64,000 nucleotides of DNA, taken from contig NZ_QRGC01000019.1 of NCBI RefSeq assembly GCF_003448965.1, positions 41,562 to 105,561 on the forward strand, given 5' to 3'. Under the pieces are notes generated by a model, which was given only the letters and a program-made list of their open reading frames with translations, ran no database searches and was not told the DNA's origin. The DNA comes from Oceanicella sp. SM1341. Lineage in GTDB: Bacteria; Pseudomonadota; Alphaproteobacteria; Rhodobacterales; Rhodobacteraceae. A program made the position numbers and the translations under genes. This document shows, piece by piece, positions 20,350 through 29,311 of this stretch. Position 1 is the first letter of the stretch, and every line of letters begins with the position of its first letter.

Positions 20350-20886
20350 GTGACCAGAATCGCCCGCTTCCTCGACACGCTCTCGCGGATGATCGAGGTG
20401 CTCGCCGGCCTGATGCTCGCCGCGCTCACCGTGGTGATCGTGGCCTCCGCCATCGGCCGCTACGGCTTCGCCACCCCGATCCCCGACGCCTTCGACTACT
20501 CGCGCCTGCTCATCGGCGCCGCCATCACATGGGGCTTCGCCTCGGTGGGGTTTCGCGGCTCGCACATCAAGGTGGACCTCTTCGCGCTGATGCTGTCTCC
20601 GAAGGCGCGGCGCTGGGTGGATGTCTTCGCCTGGTGCGTGCTGCTGCTCTTCACCGTGCTCCTGTGCTGGAAGATGTTCGGCCGGGTGGAGACCACCATG
20701 GTCAACGGCGAGGGCACCTCCGACCTGCGCATGCCGGTCTGGCCGGTGATGCTGCTGATCTGGGCCGGGGTGGCGGCCGCCATCCTCACCACCACCGCCA
20801 AGATCGTGCTGATGGCGATGGGCTACGGCAGCCTCGAGGAGCACGAGAGCATCGACGACGCCGCCGAAGGGGCTTCCTATGAGTGA
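20350..20886 (+). CDS. TRAP transporter small membrane subunit, DctQ family (operon 1)
   Basis: 178 aa with four hydrophobic segments. The DctQ signature region WGFASVGFRGSHIKVDLFAL lies between helices 2 and 3. It stabilises the large permease. The start is GTG at 20350, 70 bases after dctP. The 3' end overlaps the DctM start by 8 bases, so the two are translationally coupled, as is standard for TRAP systems. The last 20 residues are acidic and cytosolic. Confidence 0.88.
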   Translation: MTRIARFLDTLSRMIEVLAGLMLAALTVVIVASAIGRYGFATPIPDAFDYSRLLIGAAITWGFASVGFRGSHIKVDLFALMLSPKARRWVDVFAWCVLLLFTVLLCWKMFGRVETTMVNGEGTSDLRMPVWPVMLLIWAGVAAAILTTTAKIVLMAMGYGSLEEHESIDDAAEGASYE

Positions 20887-22174
20887 ATCCGATCTCGTCG
20901 CCGTGGGCGGCTTCGTGGCGCTGTTCGCGCTCATGGCGCTGCGCGTGCCCATCGGCATCGCGATGGGGCTGGTGGGCGTGGGGGGCTTTGCCTCCGTCGT
21001 GGGGTGGAAGCCGGCGCTGGCGCAGCTTGCCTCCTCGCCGATCCGCACGATAACCGACTACAATCTCAGCCTGATCCCGTTCTTCATCCTCATGGGCGTG
21101 CTGGCGACCAACTCGGGCATGTCGCGCGAGCTGTTCCGCTCCGGCCATGCCTGGCTGAAGCCGTTTCGCGGCGGGCTGGCGCTGTCGACCATCACCGCCT
21201 GCGCGGGCTTCGCGGCGATCTGCGGCTCCTCGGTGGCCACGGCCGCGACGATGACCAAGATCGCCCTGCCCGAGATGCGCCGCTTCGGCTACCCCGACAA
21301 TGTCGCCACCGGCGTGGTGGCGGCGGGGGGCACGCTGGGCATCCTCATCCCGCCCTCGGTGGTGCTCGCGGTCTACGGCTACATCACCGAGACGGACGTG
21401 GGCCAGCTCTTCATCGCCGGCGTGGTGCCGGGGCTGCTGGCGGTGCTGATGTACATGCTCACCGTGCGCATCGCCTACGGCCGGGTGCTGCCGGGCGGCG
21501 AGACGTTCGATCTGCGCGAGGCCATCGTCTCGCTCAGGAAGGTCTGGGCGGTGGGGCTGCTGTTCGTCTCCATCATCGGGGTGATCTATCTCGGCATCGC
21601 CACGCCCACCGAGGCCGCGGCGGTTGGTGCCCTGCTCACCGGGGTGATCGGGGTGGCGCGCGGCCGGCTGGGCCGGCGCGAGATCATCGCGAGCTGCACC
21701 GAGGCGCTGCGCACGTCGGTTGCGATCTACACCATCCTGATCGGGGCGATGCTGTTCGGCTATTTCCTCGCCATCACCCAGACGCCGCAGAAGATCACCG
21801 CCTTTCTCGTCGGGCTCGACATGGGCGCCTACGGCACGCTGGCGGTCATCCTGGTGTTCTTCCTGGTGATGGGCTGCATTCTCGACGCGATGGCGATGAT
21901 CATCCTGCTGGTGCCGATCGTGTTTCCGGTGATCAGCCAACTCGGCTTCGACCCGATCTGGTTCGGCATCATCATCGTGATGACGGTGGAGCTGGGGCTG
22001 ATCACCCCGCCGGTGGGGATGAATGTCTTCGTGATCAACACGATAGCGAGGGACGTGAGCCTGCCGCGCATCTTCGGCGGCGTGCTGCCCTTCGTGATGA
22101 CCGACGTGGTGCGGCTGATCCTGCTCATCCTGTTCCCGGCCATCGTGATGTTCCTGCCGATGACGATGAAATAG
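20879..22174 (+). CDS. TRAP transporter large permease, DctM family (operon 1)
   Basis: 431 aa, about 12 membrane segments. Family stretches are visible: LIPFFILMGVLATNSGMSREL, GGTLGILIPPSVVLAVYGYIT, GIATPTEAAAVGALLT and ELGLITPPVGMNVFVIN. It drives sodium-coupled uptake of the ligand delivered by the DctP protein at 19263. Its ATG lies inside the end of dctQ. Confidence 0.95.
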   Translation: MSESDLVAVGGFVALFALMALRVPIGIAMGLVGVGGFASVVGWKPALAQLASSPIRTITDYNLSLIPFFILMGVLATNSGMSRELFRSGHAWLKPFRGGLALSTITACAGFAAICGSSVATAATMTKIALPEMRRFGYPDNVATGVVAAGGTLGILIPPSVVLAVYGYITETDVGQLFIAGVVPGLLAVLMYMLTVRIAYGRVLPGGETFDLREAIVSLRKVWAVGLLFVSIIGVIYLGIATPTEAAAVGALLTGVIGVARGRLGRREIIASCTEALRTSVAIYTILIGAMLFGYFLAITQTPQKITAFLVGLDMGAYGTLAVILVFFLVMGCILDAMAMIILLVPIVFPVISQLGFDPIWFGIIIVMTVELGLITPPVGMNVFVINTIARDVSLPRIFGGVLPFVMTDVVRLILLILFPAIVMFLPMTMK

Positions 22175-22231
22175 CCCCCCAGGGGCCGGCGCAGACCGGC
22201 CGGGGGCGCACCGCAGGGGAGGGAGAGAGAC

Positions 22232-23104
22232 ATGGAAATCGGCTTCATCGGACTGGGCGTGATGGGCGGCGCGATGGCGGGGCACCTGGCCGCCGCCGGC
22301 CACCGGGTGCGGGGCTTCGACCTCGCGCCCGGTGCCGCGGAGGCGCGCGGGCTCACGGCGGCAGCGAGTGCGGCGGAGGCGGCGCGCGGGGCGGAGATCG
22401 TCTTCACCATGCTGCCGCACGGGGGTGCGGTGCGCGCGGTGGTGGAGGAGAGCCTCGCCGAGGCGACGTCTCCCGGCGCGCTGCTGGTGGACTGCTCCTC
22501 CGCCGAGCCGTGGTTGACGCTGGAGACCGCGGCGCTGCTCGGCGCGCGCGGGGTGGGCATGGTCGATGCCCCGGTCTCGGGCGCGGGCTGGGGGGCGGAG
22601 GCGGCGGAGCTGGTGTTCATGTGCGGCGGCGGCGCCGAAGACATGGCCCGCATCGCCCCCCTGCTCGACCTCATGGGCAAGCAGACCTTCCACGTGGGCC
22701 CCCTCGGCGCCGGGCACGCGATGAAGACCATCAACAACGTGATCACCGCCATGGCCGTGGTCTCGACCACCGAGGCGATGCTGATCGGCAAGGCCTACGG
22801 CCTCGTGCCCTCGGTGATGGCGGATGTGCTGAACGTGTCGACCGGGCAGAGCTTCTGGACCACGGAGCGCCTGCACCAGGACGTGCTGAACCGCAAGTTC
22901 GAGGACGGGTTCAAGCTGGAGCTGATGCTCAAGGACGTGCGCATCGCCAACCGGCTGGGCCGCGACCAGGGGCTCGACCTGCCGATGCTCTCGCTCGGCG
23001 AAAAGCTCTGGGAGCAGGCCGACCGCGACCTCGGGCCGGCGCGCGCGGTCACCGAGATGGTGCGCTGGTGCGAGACCCGCATCGGCGGCGAGCTGCGCGA
23101 CTGA
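22232..23104 (+). CDS. Beta-hydroxyacid dehydrogenase, 3-hydroxyisobutyrate dehydrogenase-like
   Basis: 290 aa. The Rossmann dinucleotide motif GFIGLGVMGGAMA (residues 4-16) is the beta-HAD signature. DAPVSGAGWG (112-121) and the catalytic Lys165 in GAGHAMKTINN follow. It oxidises or reduces a 3-hydroxy acid or an aldehyde/hydroxyacid pair such as tartronate semialdehyde. The usual GGxxGA in the substrate-binding loop is replaced by GAGWGA, so the substrate may be non-standard. It follows DctM at 57 bases with a GGGAGGG ribosome site and likely acts on the imported acid. Confidence 0.88.
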   Translation: MEIGFIGLGVMGGAMAGHLAAAGHRVRGFDLAPGAAEARGLTAAASAAEAARGAEIVFTMLPHGGAVRAVVEESLAEATSPGALLVDCSSAEPWLTLETAALLGARGVGMVDAPVSGAGWGAEAAELVFMCGGGAEDMARIAPLLDLMGKQTFHVGPLGAGHAMKTINNVITAMAVVSTTEAMLIGKAYGLVPSVMADVLNVSTGQSFWTTERLHQDVLNRKFEDGFKLELMLKDVRIANRLGRDQGLDLPMLSLGEKLWEQADRDLGPARAVTEMVRWCETRIGGELRD

Positions 23105-23129
23105 GGGCGGCGAAAACGGCCTCCTCGCC

Positions 23130-23145
23130 GGGGCGCAGGCGCCCC
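23130..23145. terminator. Short hairpin between convergent genes
   Basis: GGGGCGC / GCGCCCC inverted repeat in the 129-base gap between the dehydrogenase (plus) and ubiB (minus). The spacer is two bases, so the real loop must open into the stem. No T-tract is present. Confidence 0.35.
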
Positions 23146-23233
23146 ACCTCCTCGGCCGCGTGCTCACGCACGGGGGCACGTCACCGGCCGCGCGAGACGG
23201 CGGGCGGCGGCAGGACGGTGCGGGCGCGCGCCC

Positions 23234-24775
23234 TCAGAACGCCGCGACCGCCGCAGCCCCGGCGAGCGCGCCGAGCACCACGCCGCAGGCGGCCCAGGCC
23301 CAGCCGGGCACGAGGGGCTTGCTCTCCACGGGGCGCATGTTGCGGTTGGTGCGGATGAGCATCTCCTCGGCCATCTGCGGCAGCAGCGGGCCGAAGCGCG
23401 ACAGGATGCGGGCGGTGCCGGCGAGGTCGCGCAGCACGGCCTTGGGGCCGAGATTGTCGCGGATGTAGTTCTCCACCACCGGTCGGGCGACCTCCCACAT
23501 GTTCATGTTGGGATCGAGCGAGCGGCCCACGCCCTCGACCACCACCATCGTGCGCTGCAGGAGGATGAGCTGGGTCTGGGTCTCCATGCCGAAGCGCTCG
23601 GTCACGTCGAAGAGATGCGCGAGCAGGCGCGCCATGGAGATGCGCGAGGCGTCCTGGCCGAAGATCGGCTCGCCGATAGAGCGCAGGGCCTGGGCGAACT
23701 CGGAGACATCGCGGTCGGCCGGCACGTAGCCCGCCTCGAAATGAACCTCCGCCACGCGGCGGTAGTCCTTCTTGAGGAAGCCCATGAGGATCTCGGCGTA
23801 AACCCTTCTGGTGTAAGCGTCGATCCGGCCCATGATGCCGAAGTCGAGCGCGATGATCTCGCCGCCCGGGCCCACCTTCAGGTTGCCCTGGTGCATGTCG
23901 GCGTGAAAGAAGCCGTCGCGCAGCGCGTGGTGCAGGAAGGTCTGCACGATGGAGGCGGCGAGGGTCTTCATGTCCTGGCCCTCTGCGACCAGCGCCTCCA
24001 CGTCGCCCATGTTGGTGCCGCTCACCCATTCGGTGGTGAGCACGCGGCGGGCGGAGAGCGGCCAGATCACCTCGGGCACCCGGAAGGAGGGGTCCTCTGC
24101 GGTGTTGGCGCGGAACTCGCCGGCGGCCGAGGCCTCCATGCGCAGGTCCAGCTCGCCCCGCACCACGGAGGCGAAATGCTCGATCACCGCCGTGGGCCGC
24201 AGCCGGCGCGAGGAGGGCGAGATCAGCTCCATCATCCGCGCGGCGAAGAAGAAGGCGTCCACGTCGCGGCGGAAGGCGCGCTCGATGCCCGGGCGCAGGA
24301 TCTTCACCGCCACGGCCCGGCCATCCTCGCGCAGCACGGCGCGATGCACCTGGGCGATGGAGGCGGCGGCGATGGGGGGCGAGAACTCGGAGAACAGCTC
24401 CTCGGCCGGGGCGCCGAGCTCGCGGATGATCTCGGCTCGGGCCTCCTCCTCGCCGAAGGGGGGCAGCTTGTCCTGCAGCACGCGCAGGTCATGCGCCATC
24501 TTCGGGCCCACCACGTCGGGCCTCGTGGAGAGCACCTGGCCGAACTTGATGTAGGCCGGCCCCAGCGCGGAGAGCGCGCGCACCACCGGCGGCAGGCTCT
24601 CGTCGCCCTTAAGGCCCGCCCAGGAGAAGGGGCGGCCGAGCACCCGCGCGGCGACGCGCAGCGCCGGCGGCGCATCCACCGCCTCGAGCGCCTCGCGCAT
24701 CGCGCCGGTGCGCTCGAAGGTGGCCCCGGTCCGGATCAGCCGCCAGAGACTGGAGACTGCCGTCACAGTTTCCAC
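23234..24775 (-). CDS. ubiB: UbiB/ABC1-family atypical kinase for ubiquinone biosynthesis
   Basis: 513 aa. The ABC1/ADCK family K-x-G-Q motif is in [16 protein letters not shown], with the Ala-rich nucleotide loop [43 protein letters not shown] and [11 protein letters not shown] follow. Two hydrophobic segments end the protein ([20 protein letters not shown]). It supports ubiquinone synthesis at the membrane; the ATPase role is established in E. coli and mitochondrial homologues. It overlaps ubiE by 13 bases. Confidence 0.95.
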   Translation of the reverse strand: METVTAVSSLWRLIRTGATFERTGAMREALEAVDAPPALRVAARVLGRPFSWAGLKGDESLPPVVRALSALGPAYIKFGQVLSTRPDVVGPKMAHDLRVLQDKLPPFGEEEARAEIIRELGAPAEELFSEFSPPIAAASIAQVHRAVLREDGRAVAVKILRPGIERAFRRDVDAFFFAARMMELISPSSRRLRPTAVIEHFASVVRGELDLRMEASAAGEFRANTAEDPSFRVPEVIWPLSARRVLTTEWVSGTNMGDVEALVAEGQDMKTLAASIVQTFLHHALRDGFFHADMHQGNLKVGPGGEIIALDFGIMGRIDAYTRRVYAEILMGFLKKDYRRVAEVHFEAGYVPADRDVSEFAQALRSIGEPIFGQDASRISMARLLAHLFDVTERFGMETQTQLILLQRTMVVVEGVGRSLDPNMNMWEVARPVVENYIRDNLGPKAVLRDLAGTARILSRFGPLLPQMAEEMLIRTNRNMRPVESKPLVPGWAWAACGVVLGALAGAAAVAAF

Positions 24776-25512
24776 CCCGAATGCAGCGCGGCGATGCCCA
24801 TGGAGAGGTTGCGGTAGCGCACCTGTTCGAAGCCCGCCTCGCGGATCATCGCGGCGAAGCTCTCCTGGTCGGGGAAGCGGCGGATCGATTCGACGAGATA
24901 CTGGTAGCTGTCGCGGTCGCCGGTGATGGCCTTGCCCATCGCCGGGATGGCGTTGAACGAGTAGCGGTCATAGAGCCACTGCAGGCCGGAGACCGGGATC
25001 TGGCTGAACTCGAGGCACAGGAAGCGGCCGCCGGGGCGCAGCACCCGGTAGGCCTCCTTCAGCGCGTCGGGAATGCGCGTCACGTTCCGGATGCCGAAGG
25101 AGATGGTGTAGGCGTCGAAGCTCGAATCGGGGAAGGGCAGCGCCATCGCGTCGCCGCACACCCAGTCGAGCCGCTCGGCGAGGTCGGCGGCCTCGGCGCG
25201 GCGGCGGCCCTCCTCCAGCATGGCGGCGGTCATGTCGCAGATCACCGCCGAGCCGCCCTTGCGGTCGAGGAAGCGGAAGGCGACATCACCGGTGCCGCCG
25301 GCCACGTCGAGCAGGCGCATGTCGGGCCGGGGCGCCAGCCAGTCCATCATCGCGTCCTTCCAGATGCGGTGGATGCCCAGCGACATGGCGTCGTTCATCA
25401 CGTCGTATTTCGAGGCGACGGAGGTGAACACGCCGTGCACGCGGCCGGCCTTCTCGGCCTCCGGCACGGTCTGGAAACCGAAATGGGTGGTGTTTTCGCT
25501 GCGCTCGTTCAT
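24763..25512 (-). CDS. ubiE: Demethylmenaquinone/2-methoxy-6-polyprenyl-1,4-benzoquinol methylase
   Basis: 249 aa. SAM-binding motif [16 protein letters not shown], then the UbiE signatures [18 protein letters not shown] and [22 protein letters not shown]. It performs the C-methylation step of ubiquinone synthesis. The gene is preceded by a plausible promoter (25545-25572) and is coupled to ubiB, the common ubiE-ubiB order in alphaproteobacteria. Confidence 0.97.
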   Translation of the reverse strand: MNERSENTTHFGFQTVPEAEKAGRVHGVFTSVASKYDVMNDAMSLGIHRIWKDAMMDWLAPRPDMRLLDVAGGTGDVAFRFLDRKGGSAVICDMTAAMLEEGRRRAEAADLAERLDWVCGDAMALPFPDSSFDAYTISFGIRNVTRIPDALKEAYRVLRPGGRFLCLEFSQIPVSGLQWLYDRYSFNAIPAMGKAITGDRDSYQYLVESIRRFPDQESFAAMIREAGFEQVRYRNLSMGIAALHSGWKL

Positions 25513-25544
25513 GCTCGGCCTCTGCCCGTTTCGCGTCTGGACTC

Positions 25545-25572
25545 CTTATAGGGCTTCGGCGGCGAGACACAA
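25545..25572 (-). promoter_or_regulatory. Candidate housekeeping promoter of ubiE-ubiB
   Basis: On the minus strand TTGTGT (25572-25567) and TATAAG (25550-25545) are separated by 16 bases. The -10 lies 33 bases before the ubiE ATG at 25512. This is the best sigma-70-like pair in the 129-base divergent gap. Confidence 0.5.
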
Positions 25573-25641
25573 TTCCGCTTGGCCGTGCTCCCGGCGGCGT
25601 GATGGCGCGGGGCGGGCAGCGACAACGGCACGGGGAGGTGC

Positions 25642-26217
25642 GTGAGCGGGATGACACTGGCGCTTCTGGCAGCGGCGCTCGCGGCGATCGGCCTTCTGGC
25701 CGGGCTCGCGCTCTGGCAGGCCGCGAAGGACCGGGATGCGGCCCCCGCCCCCCTGCCCGGCGGCGGCTTCGAGGCCCGGCCCTCGGCGGCCCTGCTGCCC
25801 GTGGCGGCGGCGCTGGCGCTGTCGGGCGTGAGCTTCGCTGCAGGGGCGCTCGGCGGGCGCGGCGCGGGCGAGGCGGCGGTGCTGGGCGGGCTCGCGCTCA
25901 TCTGCGCGCTCGGGGCGGGGCTCGCCTGGCACCGGCGCGGCCTGCGGCTGCGCTACGACGCGGAGGGGCTCACCCGGCTCTCGCCCGGCGGGCGGCGCGA
26001 GCACTGGCCCTGGAGCGCGCTTTGCGATATCCGCATCGAGACACGCCGCCCGGCAAGTGCCCTCGCCCCGACCCGCCAGGCCGCCCTCGTCGCCCGCACA
26101 CGCGCGGGAGAGACGGTGAGGATCGGCTCCGCGCTGCGCGGCTTCGGGCATCTCGCCGCCCATGCCATCGCCATCGCCGAAGCCTCCGGCACCCGCGCGC
26201 CGGACCGCGAGATCTGA
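25642..26217 (+). CDS. Uncharacterised membrane protein with C-terminal PH-like segment
   Basis: 191 aa, no family recognised with confidence. Three hydrophobic stretches (about residues 4-24, 50-70, 78-95) are followed by a soluble part reading LRYDAEGLTRLSPGG ... WPWSALCDIRIE. This resembles the strand pattern of bacterial PH / YdbT-like domains. The start could be GTG 25642 (GGGGAGG only 3 bases upstream) or ATG 25651 (12 bases). It is divergent from ubiE and 15 bases before mutM, so probably co-transcribed with mutM. Confidence 0.65.
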   Translation: MSGMTLALLAAALAAIGLLAGLALWQAAKDRDAAPAPLPGGGFEARPSAALLPVAAALALSGVSFAAGALGGRGAGEAAVLGGLALICALGAGLAWHRRGLRLRYDAEGLTRLSPGGRREHWPWSALCDIRIETRRPASALAPTRQAALVARTRAGETVRIGSALRGFGHLAAHAIAIAEASGTRAPDREI

Positions 26218-26232
26218 CAGGACGCCCCCGAC

Positions 26233-27099
26233 ATGCCCGAACTTCCCGAGGTCGAAACCGTGCGCCGGGGCCTCGCACCCGTGATGGAGGGCCGCCGGAT
26301 CCTCGCCGCCGAGGCCCGCCGGCCCGACCTGCGCTGGCCCCTGCCGCCGCGCATGGCCGAGCGCCTCACCGGACAGGTGGTGACCGCACTGCGCCGGCGC
26401 TCGAAATACATCCTCGCCGATCTCTCGGGCGGCGAGACGCTGATCATCCACCTCGGCATGTCCGGCCGCATGCTGATCTCCGCCCCGAAGGCCGAACGCG
26501 CGGCCCCCGGCGCCTTCCACCATGAGCACCCCGCGCCCGAGAAGCACGACCACGTGGTGCTCGACATGGAGGGGGGCGCGCGCATCACCTTCAACGACGC
26601 CCGGCGCTTCGGCGCGATGGACCTCGCCCCCACGGCCGAGGTGGAAGCGCACAAGCTCCTCGCCGGGCTGGGGCCCGAGCCGCTGGGCAACACGTTCGAC
26701 GCGCCATATCTCGCCGCCCGCCTCGCCGGCCGGCGCATGCCGATGAAGGCCGCCCTGCTCGACCAGCGGCTGGTCTCGGGCCTGGGCAACATCTACGTGT
26801 GCGAATCGCTGTGGCGCGCCGGCATCGGGCCGGAGCGGCTCGCGGGCTCGGTGGCGCCCGACCGGCTGGAGCGACTCGTCGCCGCCATCCGCGCCGTGCT
26901 GCTCGAGGCGATCGACGCCGGCGGCTCCAGCCTGCGCGACTACCGCCAGGCCGATGGCGATCTGGGATATTTTCAGCACAGTTTCGCAGTTTATGGCCGC
27001 GAGGGGCAGCCCTGCCGCACTGCGGGTTGCAACGGAACGGTGAGCCGGATTGTACAATCGGGCCGGTCGAGCTTCTTCTGCCCGGCATGCCAGGTCTAG
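26233..27099 (+). CDS. mutM: Formamidopyrimidine-DNA glycosylase / AP lyase (Fpg)
   Basis: 288 aa. It removes 8-oxoguanine and formamidopyrimidines and nicks the abasic site. The catalytic Pro-Glu N-terminus (M)[13 protein letters not shown] is intact. Lys58 (RRRSKYI), the H2TH region ([16 protein letters not shown]) and the C-terminal zinc finger (C-x4-C ... C-x2-C in PCRTAGC and FFCPAC) are all present. The initiator methionine must be removed for activity, as known for the family. Confidence 0.97.
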   Translation: MPELPEVETVRRGLAPVMEGRRILAAEARRPDLRWPLPPRMAERLTGQVVTALRRRSKYILADLSGGETLIIHLGMSGRMLISAPKAERAAPGAFHHEHPAPEKHDHVVLDMEGGARITFNDARRFGAMDLAPTAEVEAHKLLAGLGPEPLGNTFDAPYLAARLAGRRMPMKAALLDQRLVSGLGNIYVCESLWRAGIGPERLAGSVAPDRLERLVAAIRAVLLEAIDAGGSSLRDYRQADGDLGYFQHSFAVYGREGQPCRTAGCNGTVSRIVQSGRSSFFCPACQV

Positions 27100-27267
27100 G
27101 CAGGAGCAACCGAGACATATCCCGGGACATTCCCCCCGAAGACACCACCCCCCCGATGTTCCCACAGCGGCGCCGCCCCTCGATCACACTCGACAACATG
27201 CGCTTGATCGTCCAGCCTCCCAGCCGGTAAGGACGCGCCCCGGAACATCCACAAAGGAGCCGATCTG

Positions 27268-28044
27268 ATGGCCTATGAAACGCTGATCGTGGAGGTCGCC
27301 GACCATATCGGGCTGATCCGCCTGAACCGGCCCGAGGCGCTCAACGCGCTCAACATGCAGCTGCTGGAGGAGCTGGCCGACGTGCTGGCGAGCTTCTCGG
27401 GCAACGACAAGGTGCGCGTGGTCATCATCACCGGCTCCGAGAAGGCCTTCGCCGCCGGCGCGGACATCAAGGAGATGTCGGAGAAGAATTTCACCGACAT
27501 GTTCGAGGCCGACTATTTCACCGGCCCCACCGAGGCGCTGCTGCGCTTCCGCAAGCCGATCATCGCCGCGGTCTCGGGCTACGCGCTCGGCGGCGGCTGC
27601 GAGCTGGCGATGATGTGCGACTTCATCATCGCCTCGGACACGGCCAAGTTCGGCCAGCCGGAGATCAACCTCGGCGTGATGGGCGGCATGGGCGGCACCC
27701 AGCGCCTCACCCGCTTCGTGGGCAAGTCGAAGGCGATGGAGATGAACCTCACCGGCCGGTTCATGGACGCGGCCGAGGCCGAGCGCTCCGGCCTCGTGAG
27801 CCGCGTGGTGCCCGCCAAGGACCTGATGGACGACGCGAAGGCCACCGCGGCCAAGATCGCCGAGAAATCCCTGCTCGCCACCATGGCGGTGAAGGAATCG
27901 GTCAACCGCTCCTACGAGACCTCGCTGCGCGAGGGCGTGCTCTTCGAGCGCCGGGTGTTCCACAGCCTGTTCTCCACCGAGGACCAGGCCGAGGGCATGG
28001 CCGCCTTCTCCGAGAAGCGCGCGCCGCAGTTCCGCGACCGCTGA
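27268..28044 (+). CDS. Enoyl-CoA hydratase (crotonase)
   Basis: 258 aa. The crotonase fold has the oxyanion loops AAGADIKEM (residues 62-70) and [11 protein letters not shown] (106-116), with both catalytic glutamates, E112 and E132 ([13 protein letters not shown]). It hydrates trans-2-enoyl-CoA in beta-oxidation or short-chain acid degradation. AAGGAG precedes the ATG. Placement between mutM and rpsT is a familiar Rhodobacterales arrangement. The 168-base gap after mutM shows no gene. Confidence 0.95.
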   Translation: MAYETLIVEVADHIGLIRLNRPEALNALNMQLLEELADVLASFSGNDKVRVVIITGSEKAFAAGADIKEMSEKNFTDMFEADYFTGPTEALLRFRKPIIAAVSGYALGGGCELAMMCDFIIASDTAKFGQPEINLGVMGGMGGTQRLTRFVGKSKAMEMNLTGRFMDAAEAERSGLVSRVVPAKDLMDDAKATAAKIAEKSLLATMAVKESVNRSYETSLREGVLFERRVFHSLFSTEDQAEGMAAFSEKRAPQFRDR

Positions 28045-28070
28045 GCCGGGCGCGGCGGAGCGGGCGCGAA

Positions 28071-28084
28071 TTTCCGGCCGGAAA
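28071..28084. promoter_or_regulatory. 14-bp perfect palindrome abutting the rpsT promoter
   Basis: TTTCCGGCCGGAAA is fully self-complementary and ends 4 bases before the rpsT -35. It could be an operator or part of the upstream crotonase terminator. No T-run follows. Confidence 0.35.
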
Positions 28085-28088
28085 CCGG

Positions 28089-28117
28089 TTGACCCGCCTG
28101 CCCCCCCTGTGTATAGA
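28089..28117 (+). promoter_or_regulatory. Strong sigma-70-type promoter of rpsT
   Basis: TTGACC (28089-28094), a 17-base spacer and TATAGA (28112-28117) sit 44 bases before the S20 start. It is the best-matching promoter in the window, fitting a highly expressed ribosomal gene. Confidence 0.7.
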
Positions 28118-28160
28118 CGCCGCTCGACAGAATTCACACCCTAGAGAACCGGAATCACTT

Positions 28161-28424
28161 ATGGCCAACTCGCCGTCATCCAAAAAGCGCGCCCGCCAGA
28201 TTGAGCGCCGGACCGCCGTCAACAAGGCCCGCAAGAGCCGCATCCGCACCTTCATCCGGAAGGTCGAGGAAGCGATTGCCGGCGGTGACCAGGCGGTGGC
28301 CCAGGAAGCCCTGCGCACCGCGCAGCCGGAAATCATGCGCGGCGTGACCAAGGGCGTGCTGCACGCCAACACCGCCAGCCGCAAGGTGTCCCGCCTGTCC
28401 AGCCGGGTGAAGGCTCTCGCCTGA
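28161..28424 (+). CDS. rpsT: 30S ribosomal protein S20
   Basis: 87 aa, very basic: [17 protein letters not shown], then [18 protein letters not shown] and [20 protein letters not shown]20 is a primary 16S rRNA-binding protein of the 30S body. It has its own strong promoter (28089-28117) and a hairpin terminator (28455-28478), so it is a single-gene unit upstream of dnaA, a conserved alphaproteobacterial neighbourhood. Confidence 0.98.
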   Translation: MANSPSSKKRARQIERRTAVNKARKSRIRTFIRKVEEAIAGGDQAVAQEALRTAQPEIMRGVTKGVLHANTASRKVSRLSSRVKALA

Positions 28425-28454
28425 TCCCGACCGGAACAGCCTGAGACGATGTCC

Positions 28455-28478
28455 AACGCTCCCCTCGCCGGGAGCGTT
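28455..28478 (+). terminator. Intrinsic terminator after rpsT
   Basis: AACGCTCCC / GGGAGCGTT, a 9-bp perfect stem with a 6-base loop, followed by TGTCATTT. It begins 31 bases after the S20 stop. Confidence 0.8.
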
Positions 28479-28786
28479 TGTCATTTCCCTGCCATCGGAC
28501 TGACATGTTCCGTGTTCGGTCCGGTTGAGATGACCCCCCATCTGGGCTAGGTTTGTCCTACGCAGGGAATCGGAAACAGCCCTTCAAAACTCTCGAAAGC
28601 CGAACAGATATACCACCGGTAAGTATTCAATGCTTGCTGGTAGAGTATTAATCTGTCTTTAACTTTTGCGTTTCGCGAAGAGCTTGATACCCAACTGCTT
28701 TTTTTCCCCCGAGGTCGACATCCAGTTGCCAAACGGCCGCTCGATTTCGTAACTTCCGGAGGACGATTCAGAACGTGCGGGAGACT
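28479..28786. other. AT-richer gene-free gap between rpsT and the rhodanese gene/dnaA
   Basis: About 300 bases of visibly lower G+C than the surroundings, containing T8 and several A/T runs. No convincing ORF is present on either strand. It holds the TTAA-N7-TTAA site (28648-28662) and an 8-bp palindrome TTCGCGAA (28672-28679). No DnaA box close to TTATCCACA was found, so it is not called an origin. Confidence 0.6.
28648..28662. promoter_or_regulatory. Perfect CtrA-type site TTAA-N7-TTAA upstream of dnaA
   Basis: The sequence TTAATCTGTCTTTAA matches the full CtrA consensus (TTAA-N7-TTAA). It lies about 125 bases before the rhodanese gene and 650 before dnaA. An exact match is rare in DNA of this composition. 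CtrA binding is inferred from the motif only. Confidence 0.5.
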
Positions 28787-29218
28787 ATGATGGCGGCGGC
28801 GAAGGTAAGCGAAGTGGATCCCGCAGAGGCCTGGCAGGTGCTCGAGAACGAGCCCGATGCCGTGCTGGTCGATGTGCGGACCCGGCCCGAGTGGGGCTTC
28901 GTCGGCACGCCGGATCTCACGCGCATCGGCAAGCAGGTGATCCTCACCGAGTGGCGCCAGTTTCCCGGCATGAACGTGAACCAGGCCTTCGTTCCCGCCC
29001 TGATGGAGCAGATCGGCACGCCGCCGGCGAAGATCTTCTTCCTGTGCCGCTCCGGCGCCAGGTCGATGGAAGCCGCGATGCACACCGCGGCGCATCTCGG
29101 CGAGGCCACCGAATGCATCAACGTGCGCGAGGGCTTCGAGGGCGACCTCGACCAGGAGGGCCACCGCGCGCACCTCAACGGTTGGAAGGCGCGAGGACTC
29201 GCCTGGCGGCAGAGTTGA
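28787..29218 (+). CDS. Rhodanese-domain protein
   Basis: 143 aa, a single rhodanese domain. LVDVRTRPEWGFVGTPDL at about residues 26-43 and the active-site loop FLCRSGARS (about 87-95), whose cysteine would carry persulfide. It differs from catalytic GlpE by a longer insertion (GKQVILTEWRQFPGMNVN). Cytosolic; the sulfur acceptor is unknown. ATG 28787 has GGGAG at about 5 bases; GTG 28775 in frame with GGAGG further upstream is an alternative. It precedes dnaA with a hairpin and T-run between them. Confidence 0.88.
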   Translation: MMAAAKVSEVDPAEAWQVLENEPDAVLVDVRTRPEWGFVGTPDLTRIGKQVILTEWRQFPGMNVNQAFVPALMEQIGTPPAKIFFLCRSGARSMEAAMHTAAHLGEATECINVREGFEGDLDQEGHRAHLNGWKARGLAWRQS

Positions 29219-29243
29219 CGCCCCCGAGAGCGTAGCGGGCAGA

Positions 29244-29273
29244 CCGGGGCCTGGCCCCGGGCAGTGGTTTTTT
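29244..29273 (+). terminator. Hairpin plus T6 between rhodanese gene and dnaA
   Basis: CCGGGG / CCCCGG with a 5-base loop (29244-29260), then GCAGTGG and TTTTTT (29268-29273). It is one of very few T-runs after a hairpin in this window. It may end the rhodanese transcript or attenuate read-through into dnaA, whose ATG is 38 bases further on. Confidence 0.5.
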
Positions 29274-29311
29274 CTTCGGTCGGGGGTGACGAAGTGCAGG
29301 GGACAGCAAGA

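Noticed and set aside
28109..28117. A DnaA box-like TGTGTATAG
   Set aside because: Two mismatches to the box consensus, and it coincides with the -10 of the strong rpsT promoter, which explains it better.
28479..28786. Possible replication origin in the AT-richer rpsT-dnaA gap
   Set aside because: No recognisable DnaA boxes (TTATCCACA or close variants) were found there, only one CtrA-type site. In many alphaproteobacteria the origin is not beside dnaA. GC-skew over the whole replicon would be decisive.
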